From NCBI RefSeq assembly GCF_034427655.1, contig NZ_JAXOFX010000005.1, forward strand, positions 1 to 64,000: a DNA stretch of 64,000 nucleotides, read 5' to 3'. The notes under the pieces are model-generated. The model was not told the DNA's origin and did not search any database. It worked only from the letters and a program-made list of their open reading frames with translations. Below, piece after piece: positions 15,998 through 23,901 of the stretch (position 1 is the first letter of the stretch; each line of letters starts with the position of its first letter). Both the position numbers and the translations under genes were made by a program. The DNA is from Robertmurraya_A mangrovi (GTDB lineage Bacteria; Bacillota; Bacilli; Bacillales; Cytobacillaceae).

Positions 15998-18058
15998 TTG
16001 AAAAGCATTAAGTCAAAAGTTATGTTAGCTGTTACTTTATGTTCAATTGTTTCTGTTTTATTAGTAGGTTTGACAAGCATTTTTATTAGTAAAAATATGT
16101 TAGAGGAGTATTCTTATAAACACGCCGAATACTTAGTTAAAAGTGAAGCAAAAGAGTTAGATAATACGATTGGAAAAATTGAAACTTCTGTAGATGGACT
16201 AGCTTACTCAGTGGTTTCCATGCTGGATGATGTCGAGGCATTTAAGAAAGATTCAAAGTATGTAGAGGCATTTCAAGAAAAAGTTAGACCGATGGCAGAA
16301 GGCATAGCAAATAATACTGATGGATCGATGGCTTTTTACATTCGCTTTAATCCTGAATTCACTGAGCCAACATCAGGAATTTTTCATGCTGATACAAATG
16401 GAGATGCTGTCATTGAACAACTAGTTCCAACTGACTTTAGCCAATATGATCCTACTGACTTAGCACATGTCGGTTGGTATTATATCCCTGTAAATGCAGG
16501 GAAACCAGTTTGGCTTGACCCCTATCGTAACGAAAATATTGGAATTGATATGATTAGTTATGTTGTTCCAATCTTTAAAGATGGAGTTTCAATTGGTATT
16601 GTCGGTATGGACATTAACTTTGAACTCTTTACAAATACAATTAATAAAATTAAGCCATACAAGAGTAGTTATGGTGCTTTACTGAATAGTAATGAAAACT
16701 TTTTAATACATCCTTCGTATAAACAAACAGATAGTCTAAAGGAAATTAATCAATCCCTTTCAAAGGAAATTAACTCAAAAGATTTTGGAGTATCAAATAT
16801 TTCCCTTGATAAGGCAGAATCAATGATTTCTTATGGTAAACTTTCAAACGGACAAACATTGTTAATCTCCTCCGCAAAGAAGGATATTTATAAAGATATT
16901 GATTATATGACACAAGTGTTAGTCATTGTTTTAGCTGGTGTTATTATACTAGCTATCCTTATAGCTATATTTATGGCCAGAACCATTTCTAAACCTTTAA
17001 TCTCGTTAGTATCAGATATGAGGAAAGTAAAAGATGGAGATTTAACCGTTAGGACAAAAGTAAAGAGCAAAGATGAAATCGGTAGAATTGGTGATAACTT
17101 CAATGAAATGGTTAATGAACTAGGGAATCTTACTCGCAGCATTCATTTGATGTCATCCAATATTAAATCCTCCTCTATTTCTCTCAATGCTGTTTCTGAA
17201 GAGGTTACAGCTTCGGCGGAAGAGGTCACAGCCTCTGTTGAGGAAATAGCAGAAGGGAACAAGATTCAATCCATCTCTACTGAGAAATGCTCTGACATCG
17301 CATCGGAATTACTAAATCAATTTAACCAACTAAACACTAATTCTAGTACGGTATTAGGATTAATCAATAACATACATTCAGAGAACGAAACAAGCCAAAA
17401 ACTAATAAACGGACTCGAAGAAAAAAATAGATCGAATCAACAGGCAACTGAAAACATTGAAAACATGATTGAAGAGCTGAACAGAAATGCTCAAAGCATA
17501 AATCAAATAGTAGAAACAATCAGTGCCATAGCCGAGCAAACTAATCTACTAGCTTTAAATGCATCTATTGAATCTGCAAGAGCTGGTGAATTTGGAAAAG
17601 GCTTTGGAGTCGTAGCAGAGGAAATTAGAAAACTTGCCGATCAATCTAGAAAAGCGACAGACGATATTAAAAAGATTATCTCTACCGTTCAAGAGGACTC
17701 TCTCCACACTGTTCATGCTATGGGGGAAGTGAAAGAAATAACATCTGAACAATCCCAAGCGGTTTTAGAGGTAAGTGAGGCATTTAACAAAATTTCTCAT
17801 TCTATTAACGACATTACACATAAAGTAAATACTAACAGTGAATATATTACAACCTTAAACAATCAAACAGCTGAACTTGTAACGGAGATAGAAGGCATTT
17901 CAGCAATCTCCGAAGAAAGTGCTGCCTCTTCTAAACAGGTTGCTGTCACTATGCAGGAGCAATCCAATGGCTTTGAAACAATTGTCGAAGCGGTTGAAGA
18001 CTTAAATCAGCTTGTTAGTGATTTAGATGATTTAGTTAAGAAATTTAAATTACAGTAA
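15998..18058 (+). CDS. methyl-accepting chemotaxis protein with dCache sensor domain
   Basis: A 686-residue chemoreceptor. TM1 is at about 8-30. The large extracytoplasmic part (about 35-290) has dCache features: GWYYIPVNAGKPVWLDPYRN, then ISYVVPIFKDGVSIGIVGMDINFELF, as in amino-acid, amine or organic-acid receptors. TM2 is at about 300-325 and HAMP at about 326-378. The signalling domain has the tip LNASIESARAGEFGKGFGVVAEEIRKLA and ends with a short C-terminus. Start: the TTG at 15998 lies seven bases after GGAGGA; an ATG at 15983 is embedded in that same site and cannot use it. It is a single-gene unit with its own terminator. The ligand is unknown. Confidence 0.93.
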   Translation: MKSIKSKVMLAVTLCSIVSVLLVGLTSIFISKNMLEEYSYKHAEYLVKSEAKELDNTIGKIETSVDGLAYSVVSMLDDVEAFKKDSKYVEAFQEKVRPMAEGIANNTDGSMAFYIRFNPEFTEPTSGIFHADTNGDAVIEQLVPTDFSQYDPTDLAHVGWYYIPVNAGKPVWLDPYRNENIGIDMISYVVPIFKDGVSIGIVGMDINFELFTNTINKIKPYKSSYGALLNSNENFLIHPSYKQTDSLKEINQSLSKEINSKDFGVSNISLDKAESMISYGKLSNGQTLLISSAKKDIYKDIDYMTQVLVIVLAGVIILAILIAIFMARTISKPLISLVSDMRKVKDGDLTVRTKVKSKDEIGRIGDNFNEMVNELGNLTRSIHLMSSNIKSSSISLNAVSEEVTASAEEVTASVEEIAEGNKIQSISTEKCSDIASELLNQFNQLNTNSSTVLGLINNIHSENETSQKLINGLEEKNRSNQQATENIENMIEELNRNAQSINQIVETISAIAEQTNLLALNASIESARAGEFGKGFGVVAEEIRKLADQSRKATDDIKKIISTVQEDSLHTVHAMGEVKEITSEQSQAVLEVSEAFNKISHSINDITHKVNTNSEYITTLNNQTAELVTEIEGISAISEESAASSKQVAVTMQEQSNGFETIVEAVEDLNQLVSDLDDLVKKFKLQ

Positions 18059-18070
18059 TTCCCATGAGCA

Positions 18071-18100
18071 AGAGTGCCAGAATAATCTAGCACTCTTTTT
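18071..18100 (+). terminator. terminator of the dCache chemoreceptor
   Basis: AGAGTGC and GCACTCT enclose a 12-base loop, followed by TTTTTC. Confidence 0.8.
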
Positions 18101-18103
18101 TCA

Positions 18104-18577
18104 TTACCACTTTTCATCAATATTTTTTGCATAAAAAGATAGCGCCCTTTTGTATGTGTTAATCCATTTGTCAGAAGAAGATTCAATAATGGTTTCAAGT
18201 AAATTCTCAACTGACTCTTTATATTCACCAATATTGTACAGAGTCATCGATAAAAACACCTTCAATGCATGATTATTAGGAAACTCTTTTAAACCTTCCT
18301 TAAAAATCACAAGTGCATGATCATATTCACCAATACATCGCAAACTACTCCCAAGTTGGACAAATGCTTTTTCCTTAAGCTCACCTTCCATGCCATTTTC
18401 TAAAGCCTTTTGGTAAAAGGGGATTGCTTCTCTTTCAAGCCCAAGTCCATCATGAGCTTCTGCACAGTAAAAATTAATTAAGTAGTCTTCTGAATTTTCC
18501 ACTATTAAATCTAATAGCAATTCTTTTGCCTCTTTATAGTTGTTTTCCTCCATTAGTTTAACAGCACTATCTATCAT
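18104..18577 (-). CDS. tetratricopeptide repeat protein, 157 aa
   Basis: A small soluble helical protein built from TPR units. About four 34-residue repeats can be seen: KLMEENNYKEAKELLLDLIV, LGLEREAIPFYQKALENG, GEYDHALVIFKEGLKEFPNN and TLYNIGEYKESVENLLETI. Similar stand-alone TPR proteins in Bacillus act as protein-binding adaptors; no function is assigned here. Start: ATG at 18577 after AGGTGATTTTG; a GTG at 18586 overlaps the ribosome binding site. It is convergent with the chemoreceptor and probably a single gene. Confidence 0.85.
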   Translation of the reverse strand: MIDSAVKLMEENNYKEAKELLLDLIVENSEDYLINFYCAEAHDGLGLEREAIPFYQKALENGMEGELKEKAFVQLGSSLRCIGEYDHALVIFKEGLKEFPNNHALKVFLSMTLYNIGEYKESVENLLETIIESSSDKWINTYKRALSFYAKNIDEKW

Positions 18578-18695
18578 CAAAATCACCTCAACTATGGGTT
18601 CTTCTCAAATATATATTATAAATAATATATCATCGTGGAATTGAATATGCTTCTAAGCCGCTCTCCTTTAAGAAAATCCCTAAGCTAGTGGTACT

Positions 18696-19619
18696 TTATT
18701 CTTTCACCATTGATAGTAAAATGTTTTCAAGCTCCTCTTGAGATAATAGGTCAGAAATAATAACAATTTTATAGCCTTGGTTTGTGTTCGTTAAACGCAT
18801 CCCTTTTACTTTACTTCCATCAGAGTACTCATAATCTATCGTAAAATTCTCCAGTGTATAAGAATCTTTATGATCAAATACTCGTCTTTCTAGTTCATCT
18901 TCTTCCTTATTGGATAAAGAACTTTGGAAAATTCTGTATCCAAACTCACCATGCTCGTAATGTAATTCAATGGTCGGGTCCTGATTAATATTTTTCTCAT
19001 TTGTTTTAGCAAGTTCATTTACTAATACATATCCTTCTGGTACAAAGCTCGGTTTTTGCATTGGATAAGTAACCATTTTCTGAGCTTCTTCAAATGTTTT
19101 TGTAGTTAATTGAGATAATCTTGAACGGAAAACTTCTATCTTTTTGCTAATGTTCTCGAACCTATTTTGTTCATCCTTGCTTAATAGCTCAGGATTTTGA
19201 ATATCCTGCCCATTCTCTTTTACAGTCATCTTTTTAACTAATTGTGCAGCTTCATTATGTAAAGAAGCATATTGACTAAACTCATTTTCTGTCAAATGTT
19301 CTTTTGCTAGCTCTAAATGTTGTTCATAATTACCTATATCGTCAACACTTGCCTGAGGATAACTTTCTTGAATTTCATTTCTAGAGCCAAAGATTTTATT
19401 AATTAATGTCTCTGTTGCATCGACTCCTCCCACTGCCCATGTTCCACTAAACACAACAACTGCTGCCGCTGCACTTATCACTATTTTTTTCATCGGTAAC
19501 CTCTTAGAATGCTTGTTTTTTTCCTCCATCCATGCCTGATTAACACCTAACTCAACCCTAGAATGAAGCTCTTTTGGAATTTCTATATTTTCGACTTCCT
19601 CTTTAAGATTAATTTTCAC
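18696..19619 (-). CDS. anti-sigma factor, partner of the adjacent ECF sigma
   Basis: A 307-residue single-pass membrane protein. The cytoplasmic N-terminus (about 1-43) would hold the sigma factor; one membrane helix follows (KIVISAAAAVVVFSGTWAVG); the rest is an extracytoplasmic sensor with helical and C-terminal beta parts, including PSFVPEGYVLVNELA, as in DUF4367/DUF4179-type anti-sigma factors. The GTG start at 19619 is spaced nine bases from AAAGGAGG inside the end of the sigma gene, so the two genes overlap by 11 bases and are translationally coupled. The signal is unknown; regulated proteolysis of the membrane protein would release sigma (family knowledge). Confidence 0.85.
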   Translation of the reverse strand: MKINLKEEVENIEIPKELHSRVELGVNQAWMEEKNKHSKRLPMKKIVISAAAAVVVFSGTWAVGGVDATETLINKIFGSRNEIQESYPQASVDDIGNYEQHLELAKEHLTENEFSQYASLHNEAAQLVKKMTVKENGQDIQNPELLSKDEQNRFENISKKIEVFRSRLSQLTTKTFEEAQKMVTYPMQKPSFVPEGYVLVNELAKTNEKNINQDPTIELHYEHGEFGYRIFQSSLSNKEEDELERRVFDHKDSYTLENFTIDYEYSDGSKVKGMRLTNTNQGYKIVIISDLLSQEELENILLSMVKE

Positions 19620-20127
19620 AAATATCATCCTCCTTTAAGTGAGTTCGAAGTTTGCCTAAAGCACGATATAGAATCGATTTGACTGTACCTAATGGAATAT
19701 CTACTATGTTTGAGATTTCAATAAATGTGTGATCATAATAGTATTTTAATAGAACGATGCTTTTTTCATTTTCCGATAATTTTTCCATAACATCCTTTAA
19801 AGTAATCGAGAGGTTCATGTCCTCTTCAAGCGAAACAGACTCTATTAATTCTGGTACTAGTTGAACAACTTTCTTTTCTTTTCTAATTAAATCAAGCGCA
19901 GCATTAATGGTAATTTTTAATAACCATGTTTTAAAATACTCAGGTTGTTTTAGAGCCCCAATTTTACTAAATGACCGATAGGCGGTTTCTTGAACGACAT
20001 CAAGAGCATCATCCTTATTTCTTACATATACATAGGCCATACGATAGATATCCTCTTCGTATTGTTGTAAAAGGGTTATGAAAGCTTTCTTATCTCCCTT
20101 TTGTGCCTTCTTTACTAAATGATTAAT
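19609..20127 (-). CDS. ECF RNA polymerase sigma factor (apparent non-AUG start)
   Basis: Sigma region 2 is EDIYRMAYVYVRNKDDALDV with YFKTWLLKITINAALDLIRK; region 4 is LSENEKSIVLLKYYYDHTFI followed by EISNIVDIPLGTVKSILYRA. The first Met (20040) lies inside region 2, so a start there would remove helix 1. The frame continues upstream as INHLVKKAQKGDKKAFITLL, a normal ECF N-terminus, up to three isoleucine codons ATA ATC ATT that follow AAGGAGG. ATT at 20127 has an 8-base spacing and gives 172 residues, the usual length. No ATG, GTG or TTG occurs between the ribosome binding site and 20040. It overlaps the anti-sigma gene. A CGTCTA element at 20163-20168 (minus) could be an ECF-type -10, hinting at autoregulation. 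Confidence 0.85.
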   Translation of the reverse strand: MNHLVKKAQKGDKKAFITLLQQYEEDIYRMAYVYVRNKDDALDVVQETAYRSFSKIGALKQPEYFKTWLLKITINAALDLIRKEKKVVQLVPELIESVSLEEDMNLSITLKDVMEKLSENEKSIVLLKYYYDHTFIEISNIVDIPLGTVKSILYRALGKLRTHLKEDDICEN

Positions 20128-20215
20128 GATTATTGCCTCCTTTTTTTGTGTTTTATATCTATTAGACGCACGTGCTCTAAATTTAGCTGAAAATTTATAA
20201 AGAAATTTTTAAATA

Positions 20216-20246
20216 TAAAAAAGAGCGAACCATAAAAGATTCACTC
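20216..20246 (-). terminator. terminator of the glycosyltransferase operon
   Basis: On the minus strand GAGTGAA and TTCGCTC (one G-T pair) flank a 10-base loop and are followed by TTTTTATATTT. Confidence 0.75.
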
Positions 20247-20262
20247 GTCCACTTTGCTTATG

Positions 20263-21264
20263 TTAATTAGCAAGCCATTTATCAAAGAAATTTTTATATC
20301 CTTCCTTCATTACCTTACTAGAGAATTTTCCAAATGCATATTCTCTGTTTTCCGTTGAGACCTTTTGATTAGAGCCCACTGCCATGTTTACAAGCTCAAA
20401 CCAATTTTTTTCATTACCAGCAAAAGAATGCTTCGAGCTTATATGGTCATAGCATGGATGTTCTGGCTTTACGACGATTTTTCCCATCGCAAGTGCTTCC
20501 GTAAGCGGCATAGCAAACGTATCAAACTTTGAACTGCTCCAGTAAACTTTAGCTGAATTCATCAAAGAAAATACCTCATCCTGTGTTAGAGCAAATTGCA
20601 GTTTTACATTATTGGGAATATCGTATTTCTTCATGCTCTCTTTATAGCGCACTCCACCAAAAACCATATACACTTCTTTGTCTGGATTTTGTCTCGCGTA
20701 CTCTAGAACTAGATCAGGGCGCCTATTTTCTTCATCTCTTCCTATCCAAAGAATTCGATTATCAACAATTTGAGATGGATTGTAATGCTTCTCTGCCAAC
20801 TGTTCACTAAAACCAATCGGAATGACGGTTACATCTTCAATCCCAAAATTCGTGTTCATTTCTCTCTTTAGGAAATCTGTTTGAACAATGGCTTTATCAA
20901 CTATTTGATAGAAAGGTTTCATCATTTCGTATCCCGTTAATGCAAGGTCAGGAAAGCTATGAGGGAATAGGACACTATTTTTAAGAAACATTTTTAAATA
21001 CGTAAACCCGGAGACTGTGTAAATAACATGGTCAATGTTTTGGGAGTAAATTTGATCGAGAACAATATCATAATTTACTAGGTCTCCCTTTTCATGCTCA
21101 TACCCTGGTACCCAATCGTATCCACTTACATGGCGCTCAGGTGAAATAAACACAATATCTACACCAAATTCTTTACTAATTTCTTTTAATCGGTCCGCAA
21201 ATACTCTCGGACCTTGTGCTTCTGTGAATTGTATCTTTCTCATAACTAGTCCGACTTTTTTCAT
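20263..21264 (-). CDS. glycosyltransferase, group 1 (GT4-like)
   Basis: A 333-residue cytoplasmic GT-B enzyme. The C-terminal half has the nucleotide-sugar-binding features of GT4 enzymes: RILWIGRDEENRRPDLVLEY, NNVKLQFALTQDEVFSLMNS, and SSSKFDTFAMPLTEALAMGK, where the usual E-x7-E motif is partly kept (a TEA/ALAMGK segment). The N-terminal domain starts KKVGLVMRKIQFTEAQGPRVFADRL. The acceptor is unknown. AGGTGG precedes the ATG. It lies 10 bases downstream of a phosphotransferase gene and forms a two-gene operon with it, so the pair may build and modify one glycoconjugate such as a spore or wall glycan (inference). Confidence 0.85.
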   Translation of the reverse strand: MKKVGLVMRKIQFTEAQGPRVFADRLKEISKEFGVDIVFISPERHVSGYDWVPGYEHEKGDLVNYDIVLDQIYSQNIDHVIYTVSGFTYLKMFLKNSVLFPHSFPDLALTGYEMMKPFYQIVDKAIVQTDFLKREMNTNFGIEDVTVIPIGFSEQLAEKHYNPSQIVDNRILWIGRDEENRRPDLVLEYARQNPDKEVYMVFGGVRYKESMKKYDIPNNVKLQFALTQDEVFSLMNSAKVYWSSSKFDTFAMPLTEALAMGKIVVKPEHPCYDHISSKHSFAGNEKNWFELVNMAVGSNQKVSTENREYAFGKFSSKVMKEGYKNFFDKWLAN

Positions 21265-21274
21265 GACTTACCAC

Positions 21275-22222
21275 CTAACAATATTTTTTCAATTGCTCCA
21301 CACACTGTTCGAAACTTGAGGTAGTTTCTGCAAGCTGATTTTTCAATTGATCTTTCGGCCACTTTTCATCGTTTCTATTCAAATCTCCCTGTATAAGAGA
21401 AATCATCCAAATGGAAAAAACAGCTGCAAATACATAATATTCCTTTTTAAAAGCATCCTTATCTTGTGTAAATTCTATAATATTAACCTTATTTAAGTAT
21501 TCATCTAAAACATGCTCTCTTAATTTTTGGGAAACCTCTTTAGGAAACAACGGATGAGACATATCTAACAAGTGGTACAAATCCCAAAATGGTATATTAT
21601 AATGAGCATGTTCCCAATCTAAAACCACTAATCTATCCTGAACTATACAGTAGTTTCCTAAATGCAAATCACCATGTGAGAAAACCATTTTCTTAGAGAA
21701 CTCAAAATGCTCGAGGAACGAGTAAACAAAGTCTAGAAACAATGCATGTTCTGGTAAGCTTTTCAACACTTCCGTTCTTTTTACCTTTAAATCAGCCACT
21801 ATATCCTCTATAAAAGGTTTTGGCCCCTTTGAGTCTTTTTCTTTTATAGAAATATTAGAATTAGAATGCCAGTCCGCTATAAATTTAGACATTTTAGTGG
21901 CAATCTCTCCATTAAATTGATGCTGAAGATGGCCTAAATCTTCAAAGATAATCCAGTTACTATTAAGAACATTGCTTATGGACTTTTCAAAAACCCGAGG
22001 ATAAATGGGTGGCAGAGATGGAAGAACTTCATCGTAAATCCATATTTCTTTGCCTAACTGGCTGTTATTTGTTAGTGGTTTAAATATAAAGCTTTGAGAA
22101 TTAGAGACATAAAATCTCTCTACATTTCTACCGTTCGTTCCTTTATATACGATTTCACTTTTCTCTATCTTACTATAGTCAAGATAACCGCTGGGTAATA
22201 CGATATCTTTTAGTAAATCCAT
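21275..22222 (-). CDS. APH/choline-kinase-fold phosphotransferase
   Basis: A 315-residue kinase-like protein. The catalytic loop is VFSHGDLHLGNYCIVQDRLV followed by VLDWEHAHYNIPFWDLYHLL: the HGDLHxGN motif holds the catalytic Asp and the Asn, and DWE holds the metal-binding Asp. The N-terminal lobe has YKGTNGRNVERFYV and a lysine in FIFKPL that would bind ATP. These enzymes phosphorylate aminoglycosides, choline, sugars or other small molecules; the substrate is unknown, and nothing indicates antibiotic resistance. The start at 22222 is eight bases after GAGTGAT; a GTG at 22231 is the alternative. It is operonic with the glycosyltransferase. Confidence 0.85.
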   Translation of the reverse strand: MDLLKDIVLPSGYLDYSKIEKSEIVYKGTNGRNVERFYVSNSQSFIFKPLTNNSQLGKEIWIYDEVLPSLPPIYPRVFEKSISNVLNSNWIIFEDLGHLQHQFNGEIATKMSKFIADWHSNSNISIKEKDSKGPKPFIEDIVADLKVKRTEVLKSLPEHALFLDFVYSFLEHFEFSKKMVFSHGDLHLGNYCIVQDRLVVLDWEHAHYNIPFWDLYHLLDMSHPLFPKEVSQKLREHVLDEYLNKVNIIEFTQDKDAFKKEYYVFAAVFSIWMISLIQGDLNRNDEKWPKDQLKNQLAETTSSFEQCVEQLKKYC

Positions 22223-22340
22223 ATTAATCACTCATCTATGTGAAATTTTTATTCAGCTCAATGTTTCTAATCTAAACCAAAATTATATCATATTTTGGGA
22301 TGAATTTTTTTATTTGCTTGTGGAACAGGATAAAATGTAA

Positions 22341-22370
22341 AAAAGGCATGTTGCTGGGAACATGCCTTTT
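22341..22370 (-). terminator. terminator of the regulator/pro-peptide operon
   Basis: AAAAGGCATGTT and AACATGCCTTTT flank a short loop, and on the minus strand a T-rich tail follows. It lies 17 bases after the pro-peptide stop, so regulator and peptide form a closed two-gene unit. Confidence 0.85.
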
Positions 22371-22386
22371 ACTAAGATTATAGAGT

Positions 22387-22515
22387 TTACATTGGTGGTT
22401 GGATTGGATGAGTTCCACCAGTGTTAATTTCAACATCTGAAAACTGCTGAGTGCTTCCAAAGGATCCTACCAAAACAAATCCTAATACCACGATGGAATA
22501 AAGTACTTTTTTCAT
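22387..22515 (-). CDS. exported signalling pro-peptide, 42 aa (NprX/Phr-like)
   Basis: This short gene follows the TPR regulator by 11 bases and has a strong site (AAGGAGGAAAAAT before ATG 22515). It encodes a Lys-Lys N-terminus and hydrophobic helix (MKKVLYSIVVLGFVLVGSFG) typical of a Sec signal, then a polar tail STQQFSDVEINTGGTHPIQP ending PM. Size, position and layout match Phr, NprX and PapR precursors, which are exported, trimmed to 5-8 residues and re-imported by Opp to bind their TPR receptor. The likely mature peptide lies in the C-terminal THPIQPPM stretch (inference). It is not similar at the C-terminus to NprX (SKPDIVG) or PapR (LPFEF), so it would be a new pherotype. Confidence 0.8.
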   Translation of the reverse strand: MKKVLYSIVVLGFVLVGSFGSTQQFSDVEINTGGTHPIQPPM

Positions 22516-22526
22516 ATTTTTCCTCC

Positions 22527-23747
22527 TTAAATTAATTTATTCATATAATACAATGCTTCTTTATCCATTCCCAGTTGCTTATAGTGCTTAGAAAGAAGTT
22601 TATAGTATATAACAAGGGTATCCTTATGTTCATTCTTGCCTTCTAAAAATGGAATAACCGTTGTTATTAAATACTCAATAGATTCCTCATTTTCTTCTAT
22701 AGACATAAGATTATATTTTGCTAGAATTTCATACTTCTTCATTCCAATTTCTTTTGCTATTCTTAATGATTCTTCAAAAGAATCTCTTGCTTTTTCATAT
22801 TCTTGAAGAGAGTAGTATACTTCTCCAATGTCATATAATGTAATTAAGTAATGTGTATTGATATTCGACTGCATCGAAAGACTTTTCTGAAAAAAATGTA
22901 AGGACTCTCTTTCTTTACCCATCTTACTATAAAGAAAACCTAAATTATGATAAATTTGTGGAAGTAATCCTTTTTCATTCAAGAGCTCCGCATTTCTCAC
23001 TAGATGTTGAAAACAACTTAGGGCTTCTTCATAGATTCCAGATTCAGTATAATTGATTCCCAACAACATAAGAGTATGTAGGATCCTGATAAAATTATGT
23101 TCATTCATATAAAACTGAAGTGCCATTTTACCAAAATGAATCGCATGACCTGATTCACCCATTAAACTTTTCACAAGTGCACGGTAGTAGATAATTTCAC
23201 CGGAAGCAATATCGTTGTTAATTTGCAATAAGATAGAATCAAGCAGTTTATCCGCTTTTAAATGATTCCCCTTCAACATATACAATACAGCATTATAATA
23301 TTGGAATAAATAGGTTTCACGTTGGGAAAATAACTTCTTTTGTTTATATAATAGATCCCTTTGCTCATCTGCCTCTTGAACCTTTCCACTAAACAAAAGA
23401 TATCTAAATTTAGTTAGTTCATAAGGATATAGAAAAGCTGTAAAGGGTATGATTCCCTCGTACTCTTTTAACTCAAGCATAATCTGCTCTACTTCTTGCC
23501 TTTGATAAAAGTTAATCATCTGGTTTAACTGATGAAGATGTGTCCTGATTAACTCTTCCTTTTCTGTTACTTCCTTTATATCAATGTCTAGCCTATTTAG
23601 TAATAAAACAATCGTTTCTTCATTTGCGTCCTTTGTGTTATTCTCAATTTTACTTAGATGGGAAATTGAACATATGCCCTCGGCTAATTCTCTTTGTGTA
23701 ATCCCTCTTTGATTTCGATAAAATTTAATTAAAGGACCATAATCCAA
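22527..23747 (-). CDS. XRE-TPR transcriptional regulator, RNPP family (NprR-like)
   Basis: A 406-residue protein. The N-terminal helix-turn-helix is PLIKFYRNQRGITQRELAEG followed by ICSISHLSKIENN (about 5-60). The rest is all helical with tetratricopeptide repeats (for example GIYEEALSCFQHLVRNAELL, KMGKERESLHFFQKSLSMQ, SLQEYEKARDSFEESLRIAK). This architecture and length are those of the Rap-NprR-PlcR-PrgX group, whose TPR groove binds a re-imported peptide. TTG start at 23747 with GGGGGGAG six bases upstream. The pro-peptide gene follows immediately, and a secreted subtilase gene lies 155 bases upstream in the same direction. In B. cereus NprR activates the neutral protease gene; here the adjacent protease is the obvious candidate target. 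Confidence 0.88.
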   Translation of the reverse strand: MDYGPLIKFYRNQRGITQRELAEGICSISHLSKIENNTKDANEETIVLLLNRLDIDIKEVTEKEELIRTHLHQLNQMINFYQRQEVEQIMLELKEYEGIIPFTAFLYPYELTKFRYLLFSGKVQEADEQRDLLYKQKKLFSQRETYLFQYYNAVLYMLKGNHLKADKLLDSILLQINNDIASGEIIYYRALVKSLMGESGHAIHFGKMALQFYMNEHNFIRILHTLMLLGINYTESGIYEEALSCFQHLVRNAELLNEKGLLPQIYHNLGFLYSKMGKERESLHFFQKSLSMQSNINTHYLITLYDIGEVYYSLQEYEKARDSFEESLRIAKEIGMKKYEILAKYNLMSIEENEESIEYLITTVIPFLEGKNEHKDTLVIYYKLLSKHYKQLGMDKEALYYMNKLI

Positions 23748-23861
23748 CGTTCTCCCCCCAAATAACTAGTAATTGAGACTTTATATTGATTATATATAAA
23801 GTTATATAAATTTTTCAGATTTTTTAGCAAAATGGTAGTTTTGTCCTATGAAATTAGTAGA

Positions 23862-23892
23862 AGAAAACCATCTGAAGCTTTCCAGATGGCTT
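23862..23892 (-). terminator. terminator of the subtilase gene
   Basis: On the minus strand CCATCTG and CAGATGG enclose an 8-base loop and are followed by TTTTCTTCT. Confidence 0.8.
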
Positions 23893-23901
23893 TCCTCCAT
23901 T

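Noticed and set aside
22272..22460. 62-codon minus-strand open frame over the pro-peptide gene
   Set aside because: It lies in a different frame from the pro-peptide, has no ribosome binding site and runs through the terminator hairpin.
22527..23747. AimR-type phage arbitrium receptor as an alternative identity for the TPR regulator
   Set aside because: No phage genes nearby, the helix-turn-helix is a clear XRE type, and the peptide tail does not resemble the short arbitrium peptides such as GMPRGA.
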